NCBI RefSeq assembly: GCF_039542035.1
Contig: NZ_BAABHJ010000040.1
Location: 620,001-684,000 of the forward strand
Source: Actinoallomurus liliacearum
GTDB lineage: Bacteria > Actinomycetota > Actinomycetes > Streptosporangiales > Streptosporangiaceae
DNA: 64,000 nucleotides
Direction: 5' to 3'
Of the stretch, positions 15,297 through 22,651 are shown piece by piece; the stretch's first letter is position 1, and every line of letters starts with the position of its first letter. The position numbers were made by a program, and so were the translations under genes. The notes beneath the pieces were generated by a model. It ran no database searches and had not been told where the DNA came from. It was given only the letters and a program-made list of their open reading frames with translations.

Positions 15297-16091
15297 CTAG
15301 CTCGTGAACATCTGAGTGACGTTGGTGAAGGTGCCGGTCATGCCGGACGAGCGGTCGGAGGCGAGGAACACCGCCACCTCCGCGACCTCGGTGAGCGAGG
15401 GCGAGCGCTTGGACATCCGCATGGCGGCCAGGTTGTTCTTGAGTCCCTCGAGGGCCGCCTCGTCGAGCTGCATGTCGCTGTTCACGGTGGCCAGCCTCTC
15501 CGGGGTGAGCGTCTCGGGGATACCGGCGGCCCAGATCCCGAGGACCCGGACGCCATTCGGGCCGACCTCCAGGGCCAGGTTGCGGATGAAGGTGTCGATC
15601 GCCGCGTCGGCCGGGCCGGTGCTGCCCATCATCGGGGAGCTGTGCGCGGAGCCGCTGTTGAACGCCAGGATCACACCGGACCCCTGCTCGCTCATGTGGC
15701 GGGCCGCGACCTTCGCGGTGATGAAGGTGGCCGTGACGCCCTTCGTGATCGCGCGGGTGAAGTCGTCGGCCGCCATGCGCATGAGCGGGACGCCCTGGAC
15801 GTCGCCGCGGCTGATGAGGTTGAGCGAGATGTGGATGCCGCCCTGCGCGGCCACGGACCTGGCGTGTTCCGCCACGGCGTCCTCGTCCAGGGCGTCGACG
15901 ACCGCCGTCTCGGCCCTGCCGCCGGCCTCGGTGATCTCCTTGGCGAGCCGGTCGAGCTTGTCCTGGCCGCGCCCGGTGAGGAAGACCCGGGCTCCCTCGC
16001 GGGCGAACGCCTTGGCGATGCCGCCGCCGACCGGGCCGCCCGCCCCGTAAATGATCGCGTTCTTGCCCTCGAGCATCATGATCCGCTCCAT
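15297..16091 (-). CDS. SDR-family oxidoreductase lacking the usual catalytic Tyr/Lys
   Basis: The 264-residue protein has the Rossmann dinucleotide motif (NAIIYGAGGPVGGGIA) and overall length of classical short-chain dehydrogenases. The catalytic stretch, normally Ser...Tyr-x-x-x-Lys, reads FNSGSAHSSPMMGSTGPADA followed by AID, with no Tyr-x3-Lys. It may therefore bind NAD(P) without standard catalysis, or use other residues. An alternative start at the internal Met pair (MMLEGKN) is possible. It is a single gene next to a decayed MFS gene. Confidence 0.85.
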   Translation of the reverse strand: MERIMMLEGKNAIIYGAGGPVGGGIAKAFAREGARVFLTGRGQDKLDRLAKEITEAGGRAETAVVDALDEDAVAEHARSVAAQGGIHISLNLISRGDVQGVPLMRMAADDFTRAITKGVTATFITAKVAARHMSEQGSGVILAFNSGSAHSSPMMGSTGPADAAIDTFIRNLALEVGPNGVRVLGIWAAGIPETLTPERLATVNSDMQLDEAALEGLKNNLAAMRMSKRSPSLTEVAEVAVFLASDRSSGMTGTFTNVTQMFTS

Positions 16092-16202
16092 CTCGCAGAG
16101 TCCGTTGCCTGTCGACTGTTGAAACGAGGAGACGGCCGGAGACTCATCGGTGTGACGGTGACCATTTTTGAAAGCCGGCCGTCACCTTGGCCGATCGAGA
16201 AC

Positions 16203-16927
16203 TCAGGCGGCCGCTGCGGGTTCGAGGTACGGCGGTCGAGCGTGCCGGCGGCGTTGTGCCCAGCGGACGGCGAGTGGCGCCGCCAGTCCGGTCAGGGTGA
16301 ACAGTGCTCCGACGACGTACCACCCGGGGCGGCCCCAGGCGATGCAGAGGGAGATGAGCAGGCTGGGGCCGAACGCTTCGGCGAGGCCGGCGCCCAGGCC
16401 GAAGACGCCCAGGTACTGCCCGATGGCGTGGTCCGGCGCGAGGGAGAAGGAGACCTCGAACCCGCCCGCGGAGTGCCAGAGCTCGCCCACCGTTGAGGAT
16501 CAGGATCGCCGCGGAGGCCGCGAAGGAGATCGCGTTACCCGCGACGAGGAGCTGGTACGCGGTGTGGGTGCCCACTTGGACGGCCCAGCCCGCCAGCAGG
16601 GCCCCGAGGGAGACGCCGATGTTGGTCACGGCGCGCAGATAGGCGCGGAACTCCTGAGGCCGTCGCCGCGCCCCGTACGACGAGTGTGGCCGCGTAGACG
16701 CCACGTGCTCCGTGCGTGTCGGCGAGATGGCCGACCGTGACGCCGGCGATGAGCGAGACGAAGCCGGCGATGCCGAGTCCGAGACCCACCTCGGTCGCCG
16801 GGAGGTGGGCCGCCTGGGTGAAGTACAGGACTCCGGCGGTCAGGTAGAGGCCGCTGCCGATGGTGTTGACGAAGTTCGAGGCGGCGATGACGCGCTGCGG
16901 TCCGGTTTCTGGCACCAGGTGGGGCAT
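16203..16927 (-). pseudogene. Frameshifted and shortened MFS transporter
   Basis: Three fragments in different frames together resemble a major facilitator protein. The first is an N-terminus (from MPHLVPETGPQ) with three membrane helices and the loop GHLADTHGARGVY. The second is a middle piece (RAYLRAVTNIGVSLGALLAGW). The third is a C-terminal piece (AIGQYLGVFGLGAGLAEAF to LAVRWAQRRR). The total of about 725 bp is well short of the ~1,200 bp of a full gene, so there are at least two frameshifts and deletions. No functional product is expected. Confidence 0.78.
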
Positions 16928-16971
16928 GGCGTGGCTCCGCGTCTCGAGCATCCGGTACGGACCTGCTCTTG

Positions 16972-17001
16972 TTGCAAATAAGTTGCAATAGCAAGACTTG
17001 C
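16972..17001. promoter_or_regulatory. Candidate operator: TTGCAA pair plus GCAAG-A-CTTGC dyad
   Basis: TTGCAA occurs at 16972-16977 and 16983-16988, exactly 11 bp apart, followed by the perfect dyad GCAAGACTTGC at 16991-17001. The cluster lies between the MFS remnant and the divergent GNAT gene. The spacing of one helical turn suggests a dimeric repressor; no regulator gene is adjacent. Confidence 0.4.
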
Positions 17002-17073
17002 GCGACTATGCCCGGCCGAGTCACGGCGGCCCCGACGGGAGGATCCGGCCGCCGGGGCCGCTACCGTACGAAC

Positions 17074-17700
17074 GTGTTCAACCGTGACGGAGCCGAGGCC
17101 GGAGAGACGGCGGCGGCGGTCGACGCTTTCCTGGCCGACCGGCCGGACGACGCCGGCAGAGTGACCCTCCGCCCGCTCGCCGACCGTGAACAGGACGAGT
17201 TCCTCGAACTGGTGGCGGCGAGCGGCGATCTGCACCGCCCGTGGATGACCCTGCCCTCCACTCCCGAGGAGTTCCAGGCCTACCTCGCGCGGTACGCGCA
17301 GCCCGGCGAGGAGTCGCTGCTGGTCTGCCTGCGGAGCACCGGCGCCATCGCCGGCCTGGTCAACATCAACAGCATCATCCGGGGACGCTTCCAGAACGGC
17401 TCGCTGGCCTACGCCGCCTTCGCCCCCACCGCCGGCCAGGGGTACATGACCGAAGGTCTCGAACTCGTCGTGCGCTTCGCCTTCGCGCAGCTGCGGCTCC
17501 ACCGGCTGGAAGCCCAGATCCAACCCGACAACCAAGCCTCCATCGGCCTGGTCCGGCGGGCCGGCTTCCGCTACGAGGGCTGCTCGCCCGAACTCCTGTT
17601 CATCGACGGCGCCTGGCGGGACCACGAACGCTGGGCCATCACCAACGCCATGATCGACGCCGTCCCCGCCGACCCCCATCCCACCCAGCCGCAACGCTGA
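17074..17700 (+). CDS. GNAT (RimJ/RimL-type) N-acetyltransferase
   Basis: I chose the GTG at 17074, giving a 208-residue product; an open frame extends upstream but with unlikely sequence. The RimJ/RimL pattern is clear: VTLRPLADREQDEFLELV, GLVNINSIIRG, the acetyl-CoA region YAAFAPTAGQGYMTEGLELV, RLEAQIQPDNQASIGLVRRA and GFRYEG. It would acetylate an N-terminal amine of a protein or small molecule using acetyl-CoA in the cytoplasm; the substrate cannot be read. Confidence 0.88.
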   Translation: MFNRDGAEAGETAAAVDAFLADRPDDAGRVTLRPLADREQDEFLELVAASGDLHRPWMTLPSTPEEFQAYLARYAQPGEESLLVCLRSTGAIAGLVNINSIIRGRFQNGSLAYAAFAPTAGQGYMTEGLELVVRFAFAQLRLHRLEAQIQPDNQASIGLVRRAGFRYEGCSPELLFIDGAWRDHERWAITNAMIDAVPADPHPTQPQR

Positions 17701-17856
17701 GCGCCGACGGTCGTACGGTCCCGCCGTCGGGCCTTCGTCGTACGCGCCGCGGAGCGGCTCGCCCTGCCGCCCCGCGACGCCACCGAGAGCCGAGACGGAA
17801 CCCGTCGGGATCGCCGGCGATGGCGCTGGAAGATCTTTTGTCGCAGGATGGCGGCC

Positions 17857-18330
17857 ATGACGTGGTACGCGACGGTTCTGCCGCTCGGTGGGGTGGTTCT
17901 CGGATCGGCCGGCGCCCTGTTCGGTCAGTACCTGACCACGCGCGTCGACGCGCGCCGGGAACGACGTGCGCAGGTGACGGCCGAGCGGGCCGAGCGCAAG
18001 GAGGCGATCCTGGGCTTCCTGTCGGCCGCGCAGAGCGTGGAGCTGTTCCTCGACCGCCGCGATACGGCCGGTCCACAGGAGGACGACGGCGAGGCCGGGG
18101 ATCGCCTGCACGCACTCTGGCTCGCCAAGAAGACCTGCGAGCTCGTGTGCTCGGACGGAGCCGCCCAGGCCGCCCACGACTACACGCTCGTCCTGCACGA
18201 TCTCGTGCGTGCCAGGCCGGAAGGGCCCGCGAGCAAGCGTGAGCTCCGGCACGCGTTCATGGAGGAGGCCAGGAGCGAGCTCGGCATCGACGGCCGTCCG
18301 CTGCGGCGCGAGCTACCGCCGCCGATGTGA
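17857..18330 (+). CDS. Hypothetical membrane-anchored protein
   Basis: The 157-residue protein starts with one hydrophobic segment (WYATVLPLGGVVLGSAGALF), followed by a long charged helix (RVDARRERRAQVTAERAERK) and an all-helical cytoplasmic part. ATG codons at 17848 and 17857 are both possible. This layout is common in small actinobacterial proteins of unknown function. Nothing in the context suggests a role. Confidence 0.68.
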   Translation: MTWYATVLPLGGVVLGSAGALFGQYLTTRVDARRERRAQVTAERAERKEAILGFLSAAQSVELFLDRRDTAGPQEDDGEAGDRLHALWLAKKTCELVCSDGAAQAAHDYTLVLHDLVRARPEGPASKRELRHAFMEEARSELGIDGRPLRRELPPPM

Positions 18331-18427
18331 GATCCGCGCCTTCGACCGGGCACCACCGTCGGCTTCGATGTGCCGCCGTCGGCCGAGCCGATTCATGGGC
18401 TCGGCCGGTTCGGGCATCGGCCCGGGA

Positions 18428-18778
18428 TCAGGAACCGGACTCCACGGTCGGGCACCAGACGGCCAGCTCGCAGCCTCCCGGCTCGCGGAAGTGGAACCGC
18501 CGGCCGCCCGGGAAGTCGAACGGGTCGACGGTCACGACTCCGCCCGCCCCCTCGACGGCCGTCCGCGCGGCGTCGAGATCGTCGGTGCGGACGGTCACCA
18601 AGGGAGCGTTCGGCCTCTCGGCGGGGTCTGCCTGGAAACCGAGAGCGACATCCCCGCTCCGCACGTCGACGTAGTCGGGGCCGTACGAGGTGGCCGCCCA
18701 GCCGAACGCGTCCTCGAAGAACCGGCCGGATTCGGCGGCGGAGCCGGAGGGGAACTCGACGAAGTCGACGGTGTACAT
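18428..18778 (-). CDS. VOC-fold (glyoxalase/bleomycin-resistance superfamily) protein
   Basis: The 116-residue product begins MYTVDFVEFPSGSAAESGRF and shows the paired beta-alpha-beta-beta-beta units of the VOC fold: FFEDAFGWAATSYGPDYVDV, TVRTDDLDAARTAVEGAG, then DPFDFPGGRRFHFREPGGCE and LAVW. It is a single-domain member that would act as a dimer, possibly with a metal site. The substrate is unknown. A start ten codons upstream at 18808 is open but unlikely. Confidence 0.82.
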   Translation of the reverse strand: MYTVDFVEFPSGSAAESGRFFEDAFGWAATSYGPDYVDVRSGDVALGFQADPAERPNAPLVTVRTDDLDAARTAVEGAGGVVTVDPFDFPGGRRFHFREPGGCELAVWCPTVESGS

Positions 18779-18892
18779 GGGCGGCACCGTACGCCTCGGC
18801 ACTGACAAGTCGGACCATCGCGCAGGTCAGGGGACTGATGGACCGGTTAATTAAGGCGACAAGGGTCGAACCCGGACACTACCGTACGGCGC

Positions 18893-19405
18893 ATGAAACC
18901 GATCGGCGAGAACGAGATACGCGGCAGCTTCGTCAACTGTTCCAAGGGCGAAGCGCGCAAGCTGCACCTGCCTCGGGGGCTGGCCGATCTGCCCTGGGGC
19001 GACCTGGACTTCCTGGGCTGGCGAGATCCGGGAGCGCCGGACCGCGGCTATCTGGTCGCGGAACGAGACGACGGGCTGATCGGGCTCTCGCTGCGGGTCT
19101 CGGCCGAGGTTCGCCGGAGCATGGTGAAGACGACCGTCTGCTCGGTGTGCCTGACGGCCCACGCCGGGTCGGGGGTGTCGCTCTTCGTCGGACGCCGGGC
19201 CGGCGCCGCCGGGCGTGACGGCAACACGGTGGGCACGTACATCTGCGGCGACCTGGCCTGCCCGCTGTACGTACGCGGCAAGAAGAAGAACCCGCTGGCC
19301 ACGCGGTTCACCGAGTCGCTCACCCTCGAGGAGCAGGTGGGCCGGATGCGCGACAACCTGAACACCTTCCTGGACCAGATCCTGTCGGAGAGGCCGTCCG
19401 TCTAG
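18893..19405 (+). CDS. FBP-domain (treble-clef zinc finger) protein
   Basis: The 170-residue protein matches the FusB/FusC-like EF-G-binding (FBP) domain. It has a first Cys pair in TTVCSVCLTAH and a second in YICGDLACPLYVRGKKKN, the two halves of a treble-clef zinc site. Family members bind elongation factor G and can affect fusidic-acid sensitivity; whether this one does is unknown. The stop codon TAG at 19403-19405 shares its last base with the first base of an IS630-type terminal repeat, so insertion has set the present C-terminus. Confidence 0.8.
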   Translation: MKPIGENEIRGSFVNCSKGEARKLHLPRGLADLPWGDLDFLGWRDPGAPDRGYLVAERDDGLIGLSLRVSAEVRRSMVKTTVCSVCLTAHAGSGVSLFVGRRAGAAGRDGNTVGTYICGDLACPLYVRGKKKNPLATRFTESLTLEEQVGRMRDNLNTFLDQILSERPSV

Positions 19406-19511
19406 TGCAGCGCCGCGTTGATCCTTCGGGGGTTCATGCGGCTTTGAGTGGGCTGCCGTCGTAGGTCCAGCGGTAGGGCTTGGCGTCGTGTTCGTCGTAG
19501 GCCAAGACGAA
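19405..19511 (-). mobile_element. Remnant of an IS630-family insertion sequence
   Basis: The 29-bp terminal repeat at 19405-19433 (starting GTGCAGCGCCGCG) follows a TA dinucleotide, the usual IS630 target. On the minus strand it is preceded by a transposase C-terminus reading AYDEHDAKPYRWTYDG followed by SPLKAA and a stop at 19434-19436, typical of IS630 transposases. Only about 25 codons remain. The junction with unrelated DNA is near 19512 but not exact. Confidence 0.78.
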
Positions 19512-19666
19512 GGTGGCGCTCGACGATGCCGGCGAAGGGAACCCCGCGCCGCACGACATATTCCCGGCGGATGACTCCGGTACCTCGCGGGGGCTACGAA
19601 CGACACCAGAATGTTTACATCTATGGGCTGATTCGATACGGAGCTGCGGAACCTAGCGTCGATCCC

Positions 19667-20881
19667 GTGAAACGCAATCGCCGTATCAGCGCTGTCGCGG
19701 TGCTGACGCTCGCCGCCCTCGTCACCGGAACCGGCGCCGGGTTCGCCGCCACGACCACACCGTCGGCCACGCCGGTGGCCACGCACGCGTTCGGCATCGC
19801 ACCGGCCACGGCCACGGCCACCGCGCCCACGCCGTCCTTCCAAGGCACGCTCCCCGCGCCGACCGGCCCCTACGCCGCCGGCGAGGACGTCATCCACCTC
19901 ACCGACGCGAGCCGTCCCGACCCGTGGGTGCCGTCATCCGGCCCCCGCCAACTGACCGTCACGATGGTCTACCCGGCCGTCCCCGGGACCGGGACTCCGG
20001 CCCCTTATATGACCCTCGCCGAGGCAGCCGGAGTCATCCAGCACCGGAAGATGCCGGCGAGCTCCGGCGTCACCCCACAGAACCTTTCCAGCGTCACCAC
20101 TCACGCCTTCGACGGCGCGCGGCCGCAACACGGCAAGCATCCGCTGGTGGTCCTCTCACCCGCGTACGAGGACCCGCGCATGGTGCTCACCTCGCTCGCG
20201 ACCGACCTGGCCAGTCACGGCTACGTCGTCGCGCTCGTCGGCCACACCTACGAGGACAGCGGCGAGACGCTGGCGAACGGCCAGACGCCGCCGTGCGCGA
20301 TCTGCGATGACCCGGCGCTCGACTTCGACTCCGTCGCCGCCAGCCGCGCGCTGGACGTGTCCTTCGTGATCGACCGGTTGACGCATGGCAATACCGCGTG
20401 GCGCCTGGCACACCTCATCGACAAGCACGAGATCGGCATGGCCGGACACTCCCTCGGCGGAGCGGCGGCCGCCACCACGATGATCGCCGACCCGCGAGTA
20501 CGGGCCGGAGTGAACATGGACGGCACCTTCCACCCGGCCCCGATGCCCGGCCAGATCAACCGGCCGTTCCTCATGCTGGGTGCGGCCGTCAACCACGCGC
20601 CCGGCGGCGACGACTACACCGTGTGGGAGCAGGCCTGGGCCGCCCTCGGCGGCTACAAGAAGTGGCTGACGGTCGCCGGCGCCGACCACTTCAGCTTCAG
20701 CGACCTGGACCTGCTTCTGGAGGAGGGCGGGTTCCCGACGCCGCCCCTCTCCCCGGAACGCGGGGTGGTGATCACCCGCGAGTACGTGACAGCGTTCTTC
20801 GACCAGACGCTGAAGGGGATCCACAGTCCGCTGCTGGACGGCCCCTCGCCGAACAATCCGGAAGTAGTCTTCCAGTACTAG
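19667..20881 (+). CDS. Secreted alpha/beta hydrolase, PAF-acetylhydrolase/lipase-like
   Basis: The 404-residue protein starts at GTG with a Sec signal peptide (about 1-28, ending GFAA). It shows HPLVVLSPAYEDPRMVLTSL, ATDLASHGYVVALVGHTYE and the nucleophile elbow GHSLGG (Ser262), then NMDGTFHP and ADHFSFSD for the Asp and His of the triad. This is the platelet-activating-factor acetylhydrolase-like group of secreted esterases/lipases. A Cys pair (CAIC) may be oxidised outside. Its TAG stop overlaps the first base of an IS630-type end, and an identical inverted end lies upstream at 19405. Confidence 0.88.
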   Translation: MKRNRRISAVAVLTLAALVTGTGAGFAATTTPSATPVATHAFGIAPATATATAPTPSFQGTLPAPTGPYAAGEDVIHLTDASRPDPWVPSSGPRQLTVTMVYPAVPGTGTPAPYMTLAEAAGVIQHRKMPASSGVTPQNLSSVTTHAFDGARPQHGKHPLVVLSPAYEDPRMVLTSLATDLASHGYVVALVGHTYEDSGETLANGQTPPCAICDDPALDFDSVAASRALDVSFVIDRLTHGNTAWRLAHLIDKHEIGMAGHSLGGAAAATTMIADPRVRAGVNMDGTFHPAPMPGQINRPFLMLGAAVNHAPGGDDYTVWEQAWAALGGYKKWLTVAGADHFSFSDLDLLLEEGGFPTPPLSPERGVVITREYVTAFFDQTLKGIHSPLLDGPSPNNPEVVFQY

Positions 20882-20972
20882 CGCAGCGCCGGGTTGATCC
20901 TTCGGGGGTTCATGCGCCTCGGCGACCCCGCCAGCTGACCGGCACCCCCGAAGGATCAACGCGGCGCTGCAC
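20881..20972. mobile_element. 92-bp MITE-like element with IS630-type ends
   Basis: The left end (20881-20909, GCGCAGCGCCGGG...) and right end (20944-20972) are inverted copies matching at 27 of 29 positions. TA dinucleotides lie on both sides (20879-20880 and 20973-20974). The right end is an exact inverted copy of the end at 19405-19433. There is no transposase, so movement would need one in trans. It also forms a strong stem-loop that may terminate the hydrolase transcript. Confidence 0.78.
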
Positions 20973-20974
20973 TA

Positions 20975-21416
20975 GGGCGGAGCCGTCGGTGCCGTGGAGG
21001 TCCGCGCGCATCACTCAGGGCGGTCGCCGTCTCACATCCGGCCTCGGCGGAAATTTCGTCGCGAAGCGTGCAACCCCGCGTACACCTCGTGCGTATTGGC
21101 GGGCGGAAGGCATCTGTGCCGAAAGAGACGGAGTGCTCATGCACGAAGGCGCCGGACGTCCACGGGTCCGCCGCTCCGTGACGTCGATGCCGAGGTCGCC
21201 GCAGGATCGGCCGACCCATCGGGTCCGGCCGGTGTGCGCATTCGCCGGCCGGCCGTGCCGCGCGAACTCCGCGCCACGCGCCGCCTCGGCCTCTTTCGGC
21301 GGTGTCTTCCTTCTGCTCGGCCGCCCGCCGGCAACCGCGCCCGGCGCGGGGCGGCCGCGCGTCCGATTCGACTCCGCGCTCGTACGCGGAGCGCTTCCCC
21401 GAAGGAGTGGACACCT
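20975..21416. other. Intergenic region upstream of the LPVTG protein
   Basis: These 442 bp contain open frames on both strands but no recognisable protein motif or well-placed ribosome-binding site until GAAGGAG at 21401. It may be eroded coding DNA next to the IS630-type element. Confidence 0.45.
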
Positions 21417-22127
21417 GTGCGCTTGACGCGTCTTTCCGCCGCCGCGGCCATCGCGGGTGCGCTGGCCGCGCCCCTGGCCATGGCCGGCACGGCCTCGGCC
21501 ACCACCGGCACCGGCTCGGCCTACGGTCTGGCCGCCACCGGTCTGGTCGCCATCCCCGCGACCCCCGCCGTCGCCGCCACCGCCGACAAGAGCCTGCTGC
21601 ACCTGCCGGCCAACCCCCTCATCGACGTCAAGGTCCTGCACGTCACCGCCAAGCCGGCCTATGCCCGCGCCAGCGTCACCGACCTGAGCGTCGCCAAGGC
21701 CGCCCTCACCGCCCACCTGGTCACCGCCACCTGCGACAACGGGACGGCCAGGTCCCACCTGGCCAAGGCCAGCCTGGCCGGGCACCGCCTGGCCGCCGAC
21801 GCCGCGCCCAACAGCGCCCTCACCATCCCCGTCCAAGGGCTCGGCACCGCCTCCGTCACCCTCAACAAACAGGTCCGGAACGCGGACGGCACCCTCACCG
21901 TCACCGCCATCGAGGCCACCCTGCCCCTCGGCCCCGGCCACACCCAGACCCTCAGCGTCTCCTCCGCCACCTGCGCCGGCCCCGCTGAGAACCCGCCCAC
22001 CCAGCCTCCGGGCAACCCCCCCACCCCGACGCCCACCCCGACCGCGACCGGCAGCCCCGTCCCCGCGCCGCCGGGGCAGGCGCCCAAGCCCACCCCCGTC
22101 ACCGGAGACCTGCCCGTCACCGGCTGA
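21417..22127 (+). CDS. Secreted choice-of-anchor-type protein ending in LPVTG
   Basis: The 236-residue product starts at GTG after GAAGGAGTGG. It has a signal peptide (about 1-29, ending AMAGTASA), a beta-rich domain of about 150 residues with two Cys (TATCDNGTA, SSATCAG), a Pro/Thr-rich stalk (PPTPTPTPTATGSPVP) and then GDLPVTG immediately followed by the stop. LPxTG is a sortase recognition motif, but the membrane helix and basic tail that normally follow are absent. It may therefore be released rather than wall-linked, or its 3' end may be truncated. Confidence 0.75.
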   Translation: MRLTRLSAAAAIAGALAAPLAMAGTASATTGTGSAYGLAATGLVAIPATPAVAATADKSLLHLPANPLIDVKVLHVTAKPAYARASVTDLSVAKAALTAHLVTATCDNGTARSHLAKASLAGHRLAADAAPNSALTIPVQGLGTASVTLNKQVRNADGTLTVTAIEATLPLGPGHTQTLSVSSATCAGPAENPPTQPPGNPPTPTPTPTATGSPVPAPPGQAPKPTPVTGDLPVTG

Positions 22128-22140
22128 CCCCGTCGTAGGC

Positions 22141-22182
22141 GCCCTCATGCGGAGATCAGTGCACGGGTCTCCGCACGAGGGC
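22141..22182. terminator. Stem-loop between convergent genes
   Basis: GCCCTCATGCGGAGA pairs with TCTCCGCACGAGGGC with one mismatch, around a 12-base loop. It starts 14 bp after the LPVTG gene and lies 40 bp from the end of the convergent cupin gene, so it probably ends both transcripts. Confidence 0.7.
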
Positions 22183-22221
22183 CCCGCACCCGGTCGCCAC
22201 CGCCCGCCGGGCGCGAAGCGG

Positions 22222-22587
22222 TCAGCCGGTGGGGACCGCGTAGCCGGGGATGGACGGCCAGCGGACGGTCATGACGACCGATTCCTCCTCGGCGTACCAG
22301 GAGTGGTCGACGCCGTGGCCCCAGAGAACGTAGTCGCCCTGCTCGGCCAGCACGACGTCGCCGTCGGGGAACCGCAGGTGGAACCGGCCGCTGATCAGGA
22401 CGAGCAGGGCGGTGCGCTTCTCCTCGGTCGCCCACTGCGCCCGCTGGTCGCCGCGCGGGTGCACGCCCCACTTGATCTCGACGTCCTCGCTGTGCCGGAG
22501 GTCGCCGACCGGCTTGAAATGCCCGAGCAGCCAGCCCCGGTCACCGGCCGCGTCGGCGGCGGCCTTCCCGACGTACACGTTCTCCAC
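22222..22587 (-). CDS. Cupin-fold protein
   Basis: The 121-residue product has a small cupin barrel: KWGVHPRGDQRAQWA, then LISGRFHLRFPDGDVVLAEQ and GDYVLWGHGVDHSWYAEEE, matching cupin motifs 1 and 2 with possible metal-binding His/Glu residues. Similar actinobacterial proteins are sometimes labelled signal peptidase I, but no peptidase motif is present. The ligand is unknown. Confidence 0.72.
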   Translation of the reverse strand: MENVYVGKAAADAAGDRGWLLGHFKPVGDLRHSEDVEIKWGVHPRGDQRAQWATEEKRTALLVLISGRFHLRFPDGDVVLAEQGDYVLWGHGVDHSWYAEEESVVMTVRWPSIPGYAVPTG

Positions 22588-22651
22588 GACCGGCGACGCT
22601 AGCAGTGCCCTCCTCAGGCGCTCGCATCACCGGTGCGGTCCCTCCTGAGCC

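Noticed and set aside
16840..18252. Long minus-strand open frame opposite the GNAT and neighbouring genes
   Set aside because: Its sequence is low-complexity Arg/Gly/Ala typical of antisense frames in high-GC DNA, while the plus strand encodes a clear acetyltransferase.
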